64,000 nt of DNA from Proteus terrae subsp. cibarius (GCF_011045835.1 NZ_CP047349.1:1736001-1800000), one strand, 5' to 3'; shown: positions 47,507 to 57,492, counted from the stretch's first letter. Notes: generated by a model from the sequence alone, not told the origin. A program made the numbers and translations.

Positions 47507-49210
47507 TTAAAAAAGAGTCACTAGTTCACTTTCTAATAATTTTGCTTCTGTAAGCCAAGCTGAGAATACATTTTCTCTTTCTCGACTATCAGATAAATTT
47601 GAACCCAGTTCTTTGATTTGATTGTTAAGTATTATGTAATTAGCGAAGAATTTTTCTGCAAATTCAGGTGAGTCAATTAATGCAACAAGGTCGCTTCTTT
47701 GTTCGTTAAATCCTTTGACCATATCATCAATAACTTGTTTAAATTGCTCTTCTTTTTTATATTTATCATAGCTATCCCAAATCTCTATAATCACACCAAC
47801 AGCCGCTAACGCCGCATTGGCACCTTTAGCAAAATTAATAGCACCATAAGGTTTAAATTTAAGATATTTACCAATATCAAGACCAACAGTTTTAGCAACA
47901 GACACGATGCCATCACGTGTTGCAAGTACAGTTTTATTATTAATAAAATTGCCTTTTAGGACGTTATTTATTCCCATTTTACCTAGGGATTTAATTGTAT
48001 TATTAAAATGGCTCACTTCACTATCAAAACTGGTTTGTATTTTTTCAACTTCAAGATTAATAACACCCATCTGACTACGAAATTCATTTTGCAGTTTATT
48101 ATTAATCATGATGCCTTCATCACCAATTTCACGCTCATAAAAATCACTAAATGTTTCAATGCTGCATCCTTTGGCTTGCATGATTAAGTCAGCAAAGTAG
48201 TGAGTAACAAAATTACTCAATGTAATTTGAGTTTCACTAATTTGTGCTTGGGTATTTCTCATTTGATTATCTAAACGCTGATAAGCTTTTTCAAGTTGGC
48301 CCACTTCATGGGAAATACTAGCATTAGCATCAATAGCTATAGGCAATTGCTTATGAAGAATATCACTGATAACGCTTGTACGCATTTCAGCATCTAATGC
48401 CTCACTTCCTCCATTTTGAGTAATTTTATTTGCTGTCGCTGTTTGCAAATGAGTGATATGAGAAAGTGCTTTAAATTGCTCAATATTTTCAAGCCAGTAA
48501 TCAATACCTTCATCAAAAGGATTGGCGGCAACAGCAACAATAGATAATGTATTAATCTCTTCTTGTGTAAGAGATATCATATCTTGTAAACGACCAATGA
48601 CATTTTGTTGTTTTATATTAAGATTTTCTTGATAGTCATCTTCATCTTCAACATCGGCAACTTCATCGAACCTGCTTAAGACAAAAATAGTACGTGGCAA
48701 TAAATTTAGAGTACGGAATAACCAATACATATCTTCTTTATGACTTTCTTTAATCGGATTGGTTGAATTCATAACATAAAGAACAAGGTGTGCATCACTG
48801 ACATGTTTTTTAGTGAGATCTTTATATTTTTCTACCTCAAATGTTTGTGCATTTTGCTGCTCTTTAAAACCAAATAACCCCGGAGTATCGATTAACACGA
48901 ACTCTTCGCCAATTTCATAAACTTTAACTTCATTAGAAGATTCCTGATGGCTAATTTTCATCGTGGATTTATCTAGTTTTTCCATCCATGCAGCCGCTAT
49001 TGAGGTTTTCCCTTCTGAAAAACCACCTATTAATGCAACTTTTAACTTTTCATCAACTACATGAGCAATATTATTTTCTAATTTTTTAATTAAAGAAGGA
49101 TCAATGGAAACACCTGCTTGAGTACCTTGTTGTAAAAAGCGTAAGAGTCTATTCAATAAATTAAGGATTTGAGTTTGCTTTTCGTTAAAGTTAGTGAGTG
49201 TATGTTTCAT
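47507..49210 (-). CDS. leoA: Dynamin-like GTPase, LeoA-like (Eleos system)
   Basis: 567-aa large GTPase. G1 loop GGFSEGKTS (62-70), G3 D-T-P-G (108-111), and R-F-D-E (180-183) at the usual G4 place. A helical/coiled region follows, then a hydrophobic segment about 455-485 (INFAKGANAALAAVGVIIEI) that could insert in membranes, then a helical tail. Length and layout match LeoA of enterotoxigenic E. coli (576 aa), a bacterial dynamin. Its ATG overlaps the stop of the upstream gene (TAATG), so the two are co-translated. Confidence 0.78.
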   Translation of the reverse strand: MKHTLTNFNEKQTQILNLLNRLLRFLQQGTQAGVSIDPSLIKKLENNIAHVVDEKLKVALIGGFSEGKTSIAAAWMEKLDKSTMKISHQESSNEVKVYEIGEEFVLIDTPGLFGFKEQQNAQTFEVEKYKDLTKKHVSDAHLVLYVMNSTNPIKESHKEDMYWLFRTLNLLPRTIFVLSRFDEVADVEDEDDYQENLNIKQQNVIGRLQDMISLTQEEINTLSIVAVAANPFDEGIDYWLENIEQFKALSHITHLQTATANKITQNGGSEALDAEMRTSVISDILHKQLPIAIDANASISHEVGQLEKAYQRLDNQMRNTQAQISETQITLSNFVTHYFADLIMQAKGCSIETFSDFYEREIGDEGIMINNKLQNEFRSQMGVINLEVEKIQTSFDSEVSHFNNTIKSLGKMGINNVLKGNFINNKTVLATRDGIVSVAKTVGLDIGKYLKFKPYGAINFAKGANAALAAVGVIIEIWDSYDKYKKEEQFKQVIDDMVKGFNEQRSDLVALIDSPEFAEKFFANYIILNNQIKELGSNLSDSRERENVFSAWLTEAKLLESELVTLF

Positions 49211-51618
49211 TACAAATTACCTTCTGTTTGAATACTTCTAGATAAGATTTTTAGTTTTTGATTTGAATTTTTTAACAATACTGCCGTTTGGTTCATTTTG
49301 ATTATTGGCTCATCAAGTGATTGTTTAATTGTTTTTATACTATCTTTCATTTTAGGAAGAACTTGAGCTAAATTGTCGTTTAAAGTTTCTGTCAAATGAG
49401 ATTCAATTTTGCGTAAGTTTTCGTTAGTTGATTTTTTTTGTTGAGACATTTTATAATTACTACTCAGGAAACCCACAACTGCTTTACCAATAGAGACAAT
49501 TGCTGTAAATGCTGACGCAGCAATAATCCACGCACTAGCTCCACCTGTAATTGGTATAAGTGCCAACCCAGCTAATGCACCCAATAAACCAGCTTTATTT
49601 ATCCCACTGTCAATGTTGATTTTTATATTGATATCGTTATCTAATTTAGCTTTATTCAATTTCTCAGTTAGATGCATTAAATCTTGTGTTTGCTCTTCAT
49701 AACGCTGAAAAATATCAGAAGCCTCAGTTTGAAAATGCTCAATTTGTTGTTTGATTGTATGAGGTAAAGAGGCTGAAAGTTTACTCAATTCTGCTTTGAC
49801 CTTTTGTTCTAAAATCCCTTTAAAATGATCATTACTAATATTATCTTCAATACGTGAATAAACATTTGTACGTATATCATGTATAGCATCACGAATAAGA
49901 TTTGCGATATTGCTATTTAATCGTGTTTGCATGATGCGGAAGCTTGAATCCAGTAATATCTTTGATTCTTCACACTTGACAGAAACATCATCAGCGAGAT
50001 CTTGATAAGTTTTTTCTACATCATCAAGCCCTTTGGTAGTTTTGTTAAGAGCTTCTTTAGCTTTATTAAGATTTGCTTGATAAATTTTATTTTGGCTATC
50101 GGGTAGTAATTCTTTTTCCAACAAATTGATAAAATCAAGAATACCAGTCAATTCTAATAAATCATACTCCATGAAATCTTGTAAAAATTTAGTACGACGT
50201 TTGGCATTTTGAGAATGAGGAACTAAACAGTCTGTCGATGCTAAAAAAGCAGGTAATGCGGTTAATGCAATTGTTTTTTTATAATGAGAACCAAGTTGTT
50301 CACTCATTTTTTCATCTAATACAGACAAGCTGCTTGATTCATCATCAGATAGCAATGGCCTATTTTTTAATGTTAATTTTGGATTGGTTACTTTTTTATT
50401 AAAAATTGACCATACTTCTGTTTGTGAATTTAAATGTTGTTTTATTTTTTCTAATGTTCCTTTTCTTCCTTCATCCCCTGTTTGTGGTGGTGCTGCTTTA
50501 TTTGTGATGTAGAAGACAGCATGAGCTCGTTCAATGGCATTTTCAATTTCTTTTAAAACAAGTTCTTCTTTTCCTTCAATGCCTGGAACATCTAATAAAG
50601 AAAAAACATTTCCATTTAGTGTTAAATTATAACATTGAGTTTCTCTTGTAAAATCAGCGCGGCCATCACCAATAATCTCACCATCAGCATATTGAGATAA
50701 TAATGCATGTTGTTTTTCTAATAGTGTTTCTAATTGTTCATTTTTTTTTGTTAACGAAATACCCTCATTCTTTAAAAACTGTAATTGATCTTCAAATTGT
50801 TGCTTTTCCTGTTCTAACCTTTCATTTAAATTTGCTAGCTTAGAGTATAAGGGTTTTTGTTTTTCTTTAATCAATAGTTTGCGTGAATTATATTGTTGAT
50901 GTATGGTTTTGCATTCGATTCCAGTTAAAATAACTTGTTTTTCTAAATTACTTAATGTGATTTCTTCAGGTAGTTTATTAAAAAAAAGAAGAAATTTCTG
51001 CCATAATGATGCCTTTTTTTTATATTCAGAAATTTGAATATTAATATCATCAATTTGCTGTAATATCTGAGTGTTAATGCGCTCTTTTTGTTCTAATTGA
51101 TTTTTAATTTCATTAAGTTGCGGTAAAAACTCAATATCACTTTCTTTAATTAATTGTTGGATATCATACCTTTCCTGAGCGTGGAAATCATTTAATTCAT
51201 TGATTTTTGATGTTGTTTTCTCTGCATTATGCTTGATTTCATCTATAGAGTTTTTAGTTTTTTCAATATCATCAGAGCAGTATTGATAATTAGCATATTG
51301 TTGACGGTATTTCTTCTGATTCTCTAATTTTTTTGATTCACGCAAAAGTATTCGCAGTGTTTCAATTAATGTTGATTTGCCTGCGCCTGTTTCCCCATAA
51401 AACGCGATAGTAAAAATATTCCATTCTGCATTCTTTTGTAAAGAATCAAGATCTTTTTTTAATACTTCTTGAAATTGTTCTAATTTATTTCGTGCATCAC
51501 TTCCTGCTTTGTTTATTATTTCATCAGATGATTGCTCACACATCGAGTGTATAAGAATTGTAAGTTCATCATTGATCTTTCTATATATTTCATTGGGGTT
51601 ATGAGGTTTTATTGTCAT
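49210..51618 (-). CDS. leoBC: Dynamin-like GTPase, LeoBC-like (Eleos system)
   Basis: 802-aa large GTPase. Walker A GETGAGKST (75-83), then about 210 residues of charged coiled coil (100-310) inside the G domain, then TRET (324-327), D-V-P-G (343-346) and F-N-K-K (407-410). The C-terminal third is helical with a hydrophobic stretch about 675-719. The architecture fits LeoB/LeoC-type dynamins fused in one chain, the partner of LeoA. First gene of the two-gene operon. Paired dynamins of this kind are known as the Eleos anti-phage system. Confidence 0.72.
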   Translation of the reverse strand: MTIKPHNPNEIYRKINDELTILIHSMCEQSSDEIINKAGSDARNKLEQFQEVLKKDLDSLQKNAEWNIFTIAFYGETGAGKSTLIETLRILLRESKKLENQKKYRQQYANYQYCSDDIEKTKNSIDEIKHNAEKTTSKINELNDFHAQERYDIQQLIKESDIEFLPQLNEIKNQLEQKERINTQILQQIDDINIQISEYKKKASLWQKFLLFFNKLPEEITLSNLEKQVILTGIECKTIHQQYNSRKLLIKEKQKPLYSKLANLNERLEQEKQQFEDQLQFLKNEGISLTKKNEQLETLLEKQHALLSQYADGEIIGDGRADFTRETQCYNLTLNGNVFSLLDVPGIEGKEELVLKEIENAIERAHAVFYITNKAAPPQTGDEGRKGTLEKIKQHLNSQTEVWSIFNKKVTNPKLTLKNRPLLSDDESSSLSVLDEKMSEQLGSHYKKTIALTALPAFLASTDCLVPHSQNAKRRTKFLQDFMEYDLLELTGILDFINLLEKELLPDSQNKIYQANLNKAKEALNKTTKGLDDVEKTYQDLADDVSVKCEESKILLDSSFRIMQTRLNSNIANLIRDAIHDIRTNVYSRIEDNISNDHFKGILEQKVKAELSKLSASLPHTIKQQIEHFQTEASDIFQRYEEQTQDLMHLTEKLNKAKLDNDINIKINIDSGINKAGLLGALAGLALIPITGGASAWIIAASAFTAIVSIGKAVVGFLSSNYKMSQQKKSTNENLRKIESHLTETLNDNLAQVLPKMKDSIKTIKQSLDEPIIKMNQTAVLLKNSNQKLKILSRSIQTEGNL

Positions 51619-51911
51619 TAGTTAAATCATCTAAAAAATATGTCAGTAAAAATAAAATGTATTATTTTATTTTAATAATTTAAGCTAATAATTAAAAGCT
51701 CTAATTTACCTTTAAGATTGAATTGATAATAACGAAACAACTCAGTACTTATATCTTAAAAATAAATATATTACGTATATAAAATACTCATTTTATGAGT
51801 TTTTTATTGAAATTGACTAAATATTTTATTTTAATTTTGTGCGATATTTTGTGGTTAGGAATTTTAATCTCTTAGCCCTGATAAATAAATATATCAGGGC
51901 TAATTAAAAAA
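51619..51911. other. 293-bp gap upstream of the dynamin-like operon
   Basis: Very AT-rich; no gene seen. It should contain the promoter of the two-gene operon. A hairpin (51872-51903) sits at the distal end, beside yjbD. Confidence 0.4.
51872..51903 (-). terminator. Hairpin after yjbD
   Basis: TTAGCCCTGATA/TATCAGGGCTAA, 12-bp perfect arms; the T-run is weak on the minus strand, but the position, 8 bp after the yjbD stop, fits a terminator. Confidence 0.65.
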
Positions 51912-52175
51912 TTAACGATAGCCACTACGATGGTTTTTAGCGGACCAGCTATAGGTTTCATCACTAGGGGCTAGTTTTTGTTTTTTCTTGAGGGCTTGTG
52001 CTTTTTTGGTGGCTTTTTCAACTTCGAGGGAGATTTCAGTAATAATGGAGTCTTTGACTTTATTCATTTCGGCATTGGTTAATTCGCGCCCTAATTTCTT
52101 TCTCTCTTGACCTATCCTGGTTTTTACTCGCATTTTTTGGGCATCGGTCATCTCTTGGAGTGTCAATTTCTTCAT
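51912..52175 (-). CDS. yjbD: DUF3811 protein YjbD
   Basis: 87-aa basic helical protein of unknown function. The pattern LTQEMTxAQ..., GRELTNAEMNKVK, KKAQALKKKQK and the C-terminal SWSAKN match E. coli YjbD (90 aa). Mostly one long charged helix. GGGTAAAAG precedes the ATG. Confidence 0.83.
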   Translation of the reverse strand: MKKLTLQEMTDAQKMRVKTRIGQERKKLGRELTNAEMNKVKDSIITEISLEVEKATKKAQALKKKQKLAPSDETYSWSAKNHRSGYR

Positions 52176-52284
52176 TCTTTTACCCTACTTATGTTGAGAG
52201 AGGAGTAATTAATATAACATTATTAATGCACCTCTCCAGCATTATATTTAGATTTAAGGCAATTAAATTTTGATTATATTGAAA

Positions 52285-52317
52285 ATGCATTACACACGTA
52301 ATAAGCGTGTAATGCAT
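52285..52317. other. Inverted repeat after the aldolase-like gene
   Basis: ATGCATTACAC/GTGTAATGCAT (52285-52295/52307-52317), 11-bp perfect arms, 30 bp past the stop; no clear T-run. Confidence 0.5.
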
Positions 52318-52347
52318 AACAATAAGAGATAAGTTTAAACGGAAAAT

Positions 52348-53373
52348 TTAAACTAATTGCAGAAATGCTGTTTTAAATCCATCGATATCTTGTTGTGTTG
52401 TTGCCCAAGAAGTACAAAGACGTAAGCAACTCAAGTTAGGATCTTCAAGTAATACACGATGAAAAACAAACTGTTGTGTTAATTTTTCCGCAATCGTGTT
52501 TGGTAAAATAACAAAAACTTGGTTAGATTCAGGCGGAGCTAAAAATTCAAAGCCTTGTTCAGTAAAGAATTCGGTTAATTGTGATGCCATTTCATTAATG
52601 TGTTTGCCTAATTTAAAATAGAGATCATCTTTAAATAAAACTTCAAACTGCGCACCTAATAACCAACCTTTCGCTTGTAATCCACCCTTTTGTTTTAAGC
52701 TAAAACGGAAATCAGATTTTAGTGCAGGATGACAAATCACGAGCGTTTCAGCTGACATTGCACCGATTTTAGTACCACCAATATAAAATGCATCGGTTAA
52801 GCTGGCGATATCTTCAATAGTCAGATCACTTTGTGCGGACATTAATCCTGCGGCTAAACGAGCACCATCAAGGTACAACCATAAATTATGTTCGTTACAG
52901 TAGTTACGTAATGCTTGCAACTCCGCTTTGCGGTAAACCGTACCAATTTCTGTGGCATTCGTTATATAAACAAGTTTGGGTTGAACCCAATGTTCATCAT
53001 TATGCTCAGCAAGAATAGGTTTTAATAACTCTGGTGTTAATTTGCCATCAGCGGAAAATGTCGTGATAACTTTATGTCCTGTTGCTTCAATAGCGCCTGT
53101 TTCATGTGTCGCAATATGCCCAGTACTGATAGAAATAACTGCTTGGTGTGGACGTAAAAAATGAGAGATTGCAGTTAAATTAGTAATGGTACCACCATTA
53201 AAAAAGTGAATATCTGCATCAGGTTGTTGAATACGCTGTTTTATTGATTGAGCAGCTTGATGACAAAGCTTATCCATGCCATATCCATCATAGCGTTGCC
53301 CCACTGTATCAGTGATTGCCTTCATGACCGCAGGATGTGCAATTTCATTATAATCATTTTGGAAGCGGTACAT
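52348..53373 (-). CDS. Threonine aldolase/beta-eliminating lyase family PLP enzyme
   Basis: 341-aa fold-type I PLP enzyme. It opens FQNDYNEIAHPAVMKAI, has FFNGGTITNLTAI and STGHIATHETGAIEATGHK, LYLDGARLAAGLM before the cofactor, and the PLP lysine in YIGGTKIGAM. It resembles the low-specificity threonine aldolase group found also in Firmicutes rather than E. coli LtaE, so no symbol is given. Likely reaction: L-threonine or L-allo-threonine to glycine and acetaldehyde. Good AGGAGAA ribosome site. Confidence 0.82.
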   Translation of the reverse strand: MYRFQNDYNEIAHPAVMKAITDTVGQRYDGYGMDKLCHQAAQSIKQRIQQPDADIHFFNGGTITNLTAISHFLRPHQAVISISTGHIATHETGAIEATGHKVITTFSADGKLTPELLKPILAEHNDEHWVQPKLVYITNATEIGTVYRKAELQALRNYCNEHNLWLYLDGARLAAGLMSAQSDLTIEDIASLTDAFYIGGTKIGAMSAETLVICHPALKSDFRFSLKQKGGLQAKGWLLGAQFEVLFKDDLYFKLGKHINEMASQLTEFFTEQGFEFLAPPESNQVFVILPNTIAEKLTQQFVFHRVLLEDPNLSCLRLCTSWATTQQDIDGFKTAFLQLV

Positions 53374-53513
53374 GTGTTCTCCTGTCGAATGTTGTATTTT
53401 TATCGTGTTTTATAAAGCAAAACGCTCTACATCTAATCAATACAAAGATTGAATGTAAAGCGCTTTAATATATTGAAAACATCAGTTATTTAAAACCGAC
53501 TATTTAATACTCA

Positions 53514-54866
53514 TTATTTAAAGCAGACCTCGCCCCAACGCGCCAAACCTGCAGTAACCGATCCAAAGTCATTACCTTTAACAATTGGAATATTAGGCAA
53601 TTGCTGTTCAATGGCTTGACATAAAATAGGTGAACGCGCAGAGCCTCCCGTCATAAAGACAGCATCGGGTTTTATTCCCCCTTGCAAAACGGCATCATTA
53701 ACTAATTCAATCATTTTACTTTTAGGAGATTCAATCGACTCCACCATTTGCTCACGCTCAATGGTGCATTCTAATGTTTCACTTAATAAGGCGATATTAG
53801 CAATATATTCAGGAGAATCTGATAAAGCGATTTTAGCTTCTTCAGCACGTCTAACAATGCTATAGCCCAATGTTTCATTATAGACTTCAATAAGACGCGC
53901 TATTTTTTCAGGCTCTTTAGCGTCTCGTCTTAGCTGATTTAATACAGCAAGATTTTGACGAGAATAAAAATCTTTTTGTGCTTCGACATTATTTATCGCA
54001 ATCGGGTCCCAGAATTGCCTCAGTGGTAATTTAATCCCTGAAGACGTTAACCCTGTCATACCAAATAATGGCATAAGCTGTTTAAAAGCAAGATAAATAT
54101 CAAGATCGTTACCACCAACACGTTGTCCACTATGGGCAAGTAATGTATTTGAACGGTCGGTTTTGCCTTGGTAGCTTGGCCCCATTTGAATTAATGAGCA
54201 ATCAGTGGTACCGCCACCAATATCAACGACTAATACAGTTTGGTCTTTAGTTAACGTTGACTCATATTCCAGCCCAGCAGCAACAGGTTCAAATTCAAAC
54301 ATAATATTCTTAAAGCCGGCCCTTTTAGCTGCACGGATAAGAATACTTTCAGCTTGCCTATTTGAAGCGTCGCCACCTAACCCATTAAAGTTAATCGGCT
54401 TGCCAATAACGGTATCAGTGATCGCTTCTTGTGTACTTTTTTCTGCTTGGTGCTTAATATTTGCCATCATGGCGCAAACTAAATCTTCAAAGAAGCTAAT
54501 TTGTATATCATGTAGGCCAGAAGCACCTAAAAAGGATTTGGGTGATTTAACGTAATAGACATCACGAGGATCACGTAGGTATAAACTTAGTGCAGATTGT
54601 CCGAAAAGAATATCTTCAGGAACTAATTCAATATCTTCTTCTCGATTAAACGCAATCGACTTTCTTAATAGTTGTTCGCCAACTTCGCTGGAAGGTTTAA
54701 TATTTAAATGGCGAAATAAGTGCTCAGAAACAGATTCACGGGTTGGCGCACAAAGGGTTGATGGAATATACACATCATTACCTTCTAAAGGCAAAAGAGT
54801 GGGTTTCCCCTCTTTCATAATTGCAACAGAACAGTTCGATGTTCCGTAGTCAAAGCCAATAAACAT
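53514..54866 (-). CDS. yegD: Hsp70-family chaperone-like protein YegD
   Basis: 450 aa, equal to E. coli YegD. Actin-type ATPase fold with phosphate-1 FIGFDYGTSNCSVA, phosphate-2 LVVDIGGGTTDCS and adenosine motif FMTGGSARSPI. It lacks the canonical C-terminal substrate-binding domain of DnaK, so it is not a standard chaperone; role unknown. TGGGGAGG precedes the ATG. Confidence 0.94.
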   Translation of the reverse strand: MFIGFDYGTSNCSVAIMKEGKPTLLPLEGNDVYIPSTLCAPTRESVSEHLFRHLNIKPSSEVGEQLLRKSIAFNREEDIELVPEDILFGQSALSLYLRDPRDVYYVKSPKSFLGASGLHDIQISFFEDLVCAMMANIKHQAEKSTQEAITDTVIGKPINFNGLGGDASNRQAESILIRAAKRAGFKNIMFEFEPVAAGLEYESTLTKDQTVLVVDIGGGTTDCSLIQMGPSYQGKTDRSNTLLAHSGQRVGGNDLDIYLAFKQLMPLFGMTGLTSSGIKLPLRQFWDPIAINNVEAQKDFYSRQNLAVLNQLRRDAKEPEKIARLIEVYNETLGYSIVRRAEEAKIALSDSPEYIANIALLSETLECTIEREQMVESIESPKSKMIELVNDAVLQGGIKPDAVFMTGGSARSPILCQAIEQQLPNIPIVKGNDFGSVTAGLARWGEVCFK

Positions 54867-55102
54867 TCAGCCTCCCCAATAGACTTCATTAAAAAAAGAC
54901 TGAGCACTCTACATCAAGCTTTTTGCAATTACCACCAGATTATGAGGTTTAAAAGAGAGAAAAATCCCTTAAAGCGACAATAAAAATGATTGGATTAGTC
55001 GCTATTTTTTAGCACATTTATTCCCTATTAAACTCAATGTAAAAAAGAAAAGTAGGTAAGATAAGTCAGCAAATTTATTAGATATTTTTTATGGATAAAT
55101 AA

Positions 55103-55579
55103 ATGAACACAATTCACTTATGCGTAGTAGGAATTTCAGGTTATGAAGGGCCAGATTTTATTTTAGGAGCTTTTGATAACGAAGATATTGCTGAAAAAGC
55201 AAAAACGACATTTATTAGAGATAATCAAAACGAGGACAATCAAGTCAAAATACTTGCTGAAAAAGACCGATGGATAGAAGTTAAAGAGGTGAAATTAGAT
55301 AGTTTTAGCTGTGATATTCCCCTTTCAGATTTTTATTACATAGTTTCACGTTTTAGTGAGGGATTTGGTCAGATCTATCGTGATATTGAAGCGATTTTTG
55401 ATAACTATGAAAATGCGCTTGTTAAATTAGAACAACTTGAAAAAGAGCATGATGAATCTGATAGCTCGTTTCCTGAATATTTTGCGATTGAGAAGCTACA
55501 AGCAAATCAAATTAATACTAAAACCGTAACGCAGTGGTTAGCAGATGACTTTTTCGGCGATGATAACCGTTTATTGTGA
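55103..55579 (+). CDS. Hypothetical acidic protein, 158 aa
   Basis: Not recognised. It opens IHLCVVGISGYEGPDFILGAFDNED, looks alpha/beta, and is strongly acidic with no signal peptide or membrane helix. It ends 1 bp before the convergent LysR gene's stop. GGATAAATAA lies before the start. Single copy with normal codon use, so probably real. Confidence 0.6.
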   Translation: MNTIHLCVVGISGYEGPDFILGAFDNEDIAEKAKTTFIRDNQNEDNQVKILAEKDRWIEVKEVKLDSFSCDIPLSDFYYIVSRFSEGFGQIYRDIEAIFDNYENALVKLEQLEKEHDESDSSFPEYFAIEKLQANQINTKTVTQWLADDFFGDDNRLL

Positions 55580-56503
55580 TTATTCTTTTTCGATATTGTG
55601 TTGATAGTCGCTATTAACACCGAATTGCTCTTTTAAGAAATCAACAAATAGCGTTATCTTGCGCGGAAGATTTTTTTTGTCAGGATAAACCGCATAAATA
55701 AAGTGCTCAGGTAAATCGAAGTGCGTCAATATAGGGATAAGCTTTTTATCTGTATTTGATAAGGCTGTTTGAGTAATGAAATGAGGGAGTAAAGCAATAC
55801 CTATTCCCTGTAAAACGGCTTGTAATAATGCTTCACTATTATTGGCACGATAACTACCTTTAGGAATGTGACTATATTTTTTACCTCTTTGATAAAAAAC
55901 CCACTCCATGCCAGCTTGATATAATGAATACGATAAGCAATTGTGGTTTTTTAACTCAGAAACTTGCATGGGTTCACCATATTTATCAAGATATTCTGAA
56001 GAAGCATAAAGCTGGCTATGACAAGGTGATAATTGACGTGCTATCAATGAAGAATCGGGTAATTCACCAATTCTAATTGCAAGATCGTATCCTTCTGCTA
56101 CTAAATCCGTTACTTTGTCATCAAATAAAAGTTGTACATCAAGCTCTGGGTACTTCTGCATAAATAAAGGCATTATCTTAGCAAGATGTAACGTACCAAA
56201 TGACATGGGCGCTGAAATTTTAATTCTACCTTTGGCTTTATCGCTAAATTGTGAAACAGCCTCTTCTGCCATTACCGCTAACTTATAAGACTCTCGAATA
56301 TAGCCAATATAAACAATGCCTTCTTCGGTTAAACTGACACTTCTTGTTGTTCTATGAAATAGGCGTATACCTAACTTCTCTTCAACACCCTGGATTGCCT
56401 TACTAACTGCTGATTTTGTCATATTCAATGTTTTGGCAGCTTTGGTAATACTCAAATGCTCAGTCACAGCAATCAGAATGGGAAAAACATTCATATCATT
56501 CAT
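55580..56503 (-). CDS. LysR-family transcriptional regulator
   Basis: 307 aa. N-terminal HTH (TKAAKTLNMTKSAVSKAIQGVEEKLG, split) and the RTTRSVSLTEEG wing, followed by an effector domain of the CrgA/DsdC-like subgroup (GRIKISAPMSFGTLHLAKIMP). Divergent from two small transporter genes 99 bp away, which it probably regulates. AGG lies 8 nt before the ATG. Confidence 0.88.
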   Translation of the reverse strand: MNDMNVFPILIAVTEHLSITKAAKTLNMTKSAVSKAIQGVEEKLGIRLFHRTTRSVSLTEEGIVYIGYIRESYKLAVMAEEAVSQFSDKAKGRIKISAPMSFGTLHLAKIMPLFMQKYPELDVQLLFDDKVTDLVAEGYDLAIRIGELPDSSLIARQLSPCHSQLYASSEYLDKYGEPMQVSELKNHNCLSYSLYQAGMEWVFYQRGKKYSHIPKGSYRANNSEALLQAVLQGIGIALLPHFITQTALSNTDKKLIPILTHFDLPEHFIYAVYPDKKNLPRKITLFVDFLKEQFGVNSDYQHNIEKE

Positions 56504-56601
56504 ATTGTCAACCTAAAGTAAACAGTGTGTTTTCTTGCCTGTATTGTTGAAAGAGAATATTTTAAGCCCACACAAAAAATGATTTATATAGGCTTAATAT
56601 T

Positions 56602-57057
56602 ATGAATAACAAGTATATTCTTTCTCTTGTTGCAGTCTTTTCTGGCGTTTTACTTTCATTAATGATTATGAGTAATAGTTACTTAGCCAGTTTTACAACG
56701 CCATTAACCGCATCATGGATAACACACGGTATAGGGACTCTTTTCTCTTTAATTATATACATTTTATATTTAAGAAAGAATCAACTAACTAAGAAAAACA
56801 ATAACAAAATAAAAATCCTATTGTATTTGGGAGGGATCCCTGGGGCATTTACGGTGTTATTAGCTGCAATTACAGTAAATAGCCCATTATCGCTCTCCGG
56901 TAGTATTATTTTAATGATAACAGGGCAAATTCTTTTTAGCGTTATTGTTGATGCAATGGGATGGTTTGGGGTTGAAAAAAGGAAAATCACCCTACGTGAT
57001 TTATTTATGTGCTTTTTACTTATTTCTGGTAGTACATTATTAATTATAGGTAGATAA
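56602..57057 (+). CDS. DMT-family small membrane protein (DUF606/YdcZ), first of a pair
   Basis: 151 aa, five hydrophobic helices. DUF606 features: N-terminal VLLSLMIMSNSYLA, a conserved TTPLTASWITHGIGT and YLGGIPGAFTVLLAAI; SGSIILMITGQILFSVIVDAMGWFG near the C-terminus (quoted in part). Such proteins occur in tandem, forming a putative drug/metabolite transporter. Followed 3 bp later by its partner. Confidence 0.83.
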   Translation: MNNKYILSLVAVFSGVLLSLMIMSNSYLASFTTPLTASWITHGIGTLFSLIIYILYLRKNQLTKKNNNKIKILLYLGGIPGAFTVLLAAITVNSPLSLSGSIILMITGQILFSVIVDAMGWFGVEKRKITLRDLFMCFLLISGSTLLIIGR

Positions 57058-57060
57058 CTA

Positions 57061-57492
57061 ATGAGTGTTTTTATTTTAATTGCATTATTTAATGGTGTTT
57101 GTATTGTAACAAGTCGTACTCTGAATGGTAAGTTAGCACAAAATAGCAATGCTTTTTATAGCTCTTTAATCAATCACTTAGTCGGTTTTATATTTTTAAC
57201 TATCTTTGTTCTATGGGTGAAAGATTACCACGCTATTGAACTATCTACGATCCCTTTAATTGCCTTTGCTGGTGGTATTATTGGTGCATTCTTCGTGGTC
57301 ATTAATAGTTATGTTCTACCGTTATTGGGGGTTATGTTAACGTCTGTTTTAGCCATTTGCGGACAAATGATCTCAAGTCTAGTTATTGATATATTCAGTG
57401 GTATTGAAAGTAATAACCTACTATTGCAAATAATAGGTGTTTTGCTGATTATTGGTGGTGTGTTAATAAAATTTACTAAGCAATCTAAATAA
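57061..57492 (+). CDS. DMT-family small membrane protein (DUF606/YdcZ), second of a pair
   Basis: 143 aa, five helices, paralogous to the preceding gene. It carries the same order of blocks: NGKLAQNSNAFYSSLINHLVGF, AFAGGIIGAFFVVINSYVLP and GQMISSLVIDIFSG. Probably a heterodimer with its neighbour, controlled by the divergent LysR gene. Confidence 0.83.
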   Translation: MSVFILIALFNGVCIVTSRTLNGKLAQNSNAFYSSLINHLVGFIFLTIFVLWVKDYHAIELSTIPLIAFAGGIIGAFFVVINSYVLPLLGVMLTSVLAICGQMISSLVIDIFSGIESNNLLLQIIGVLLIIGGVLIKFTKQSK

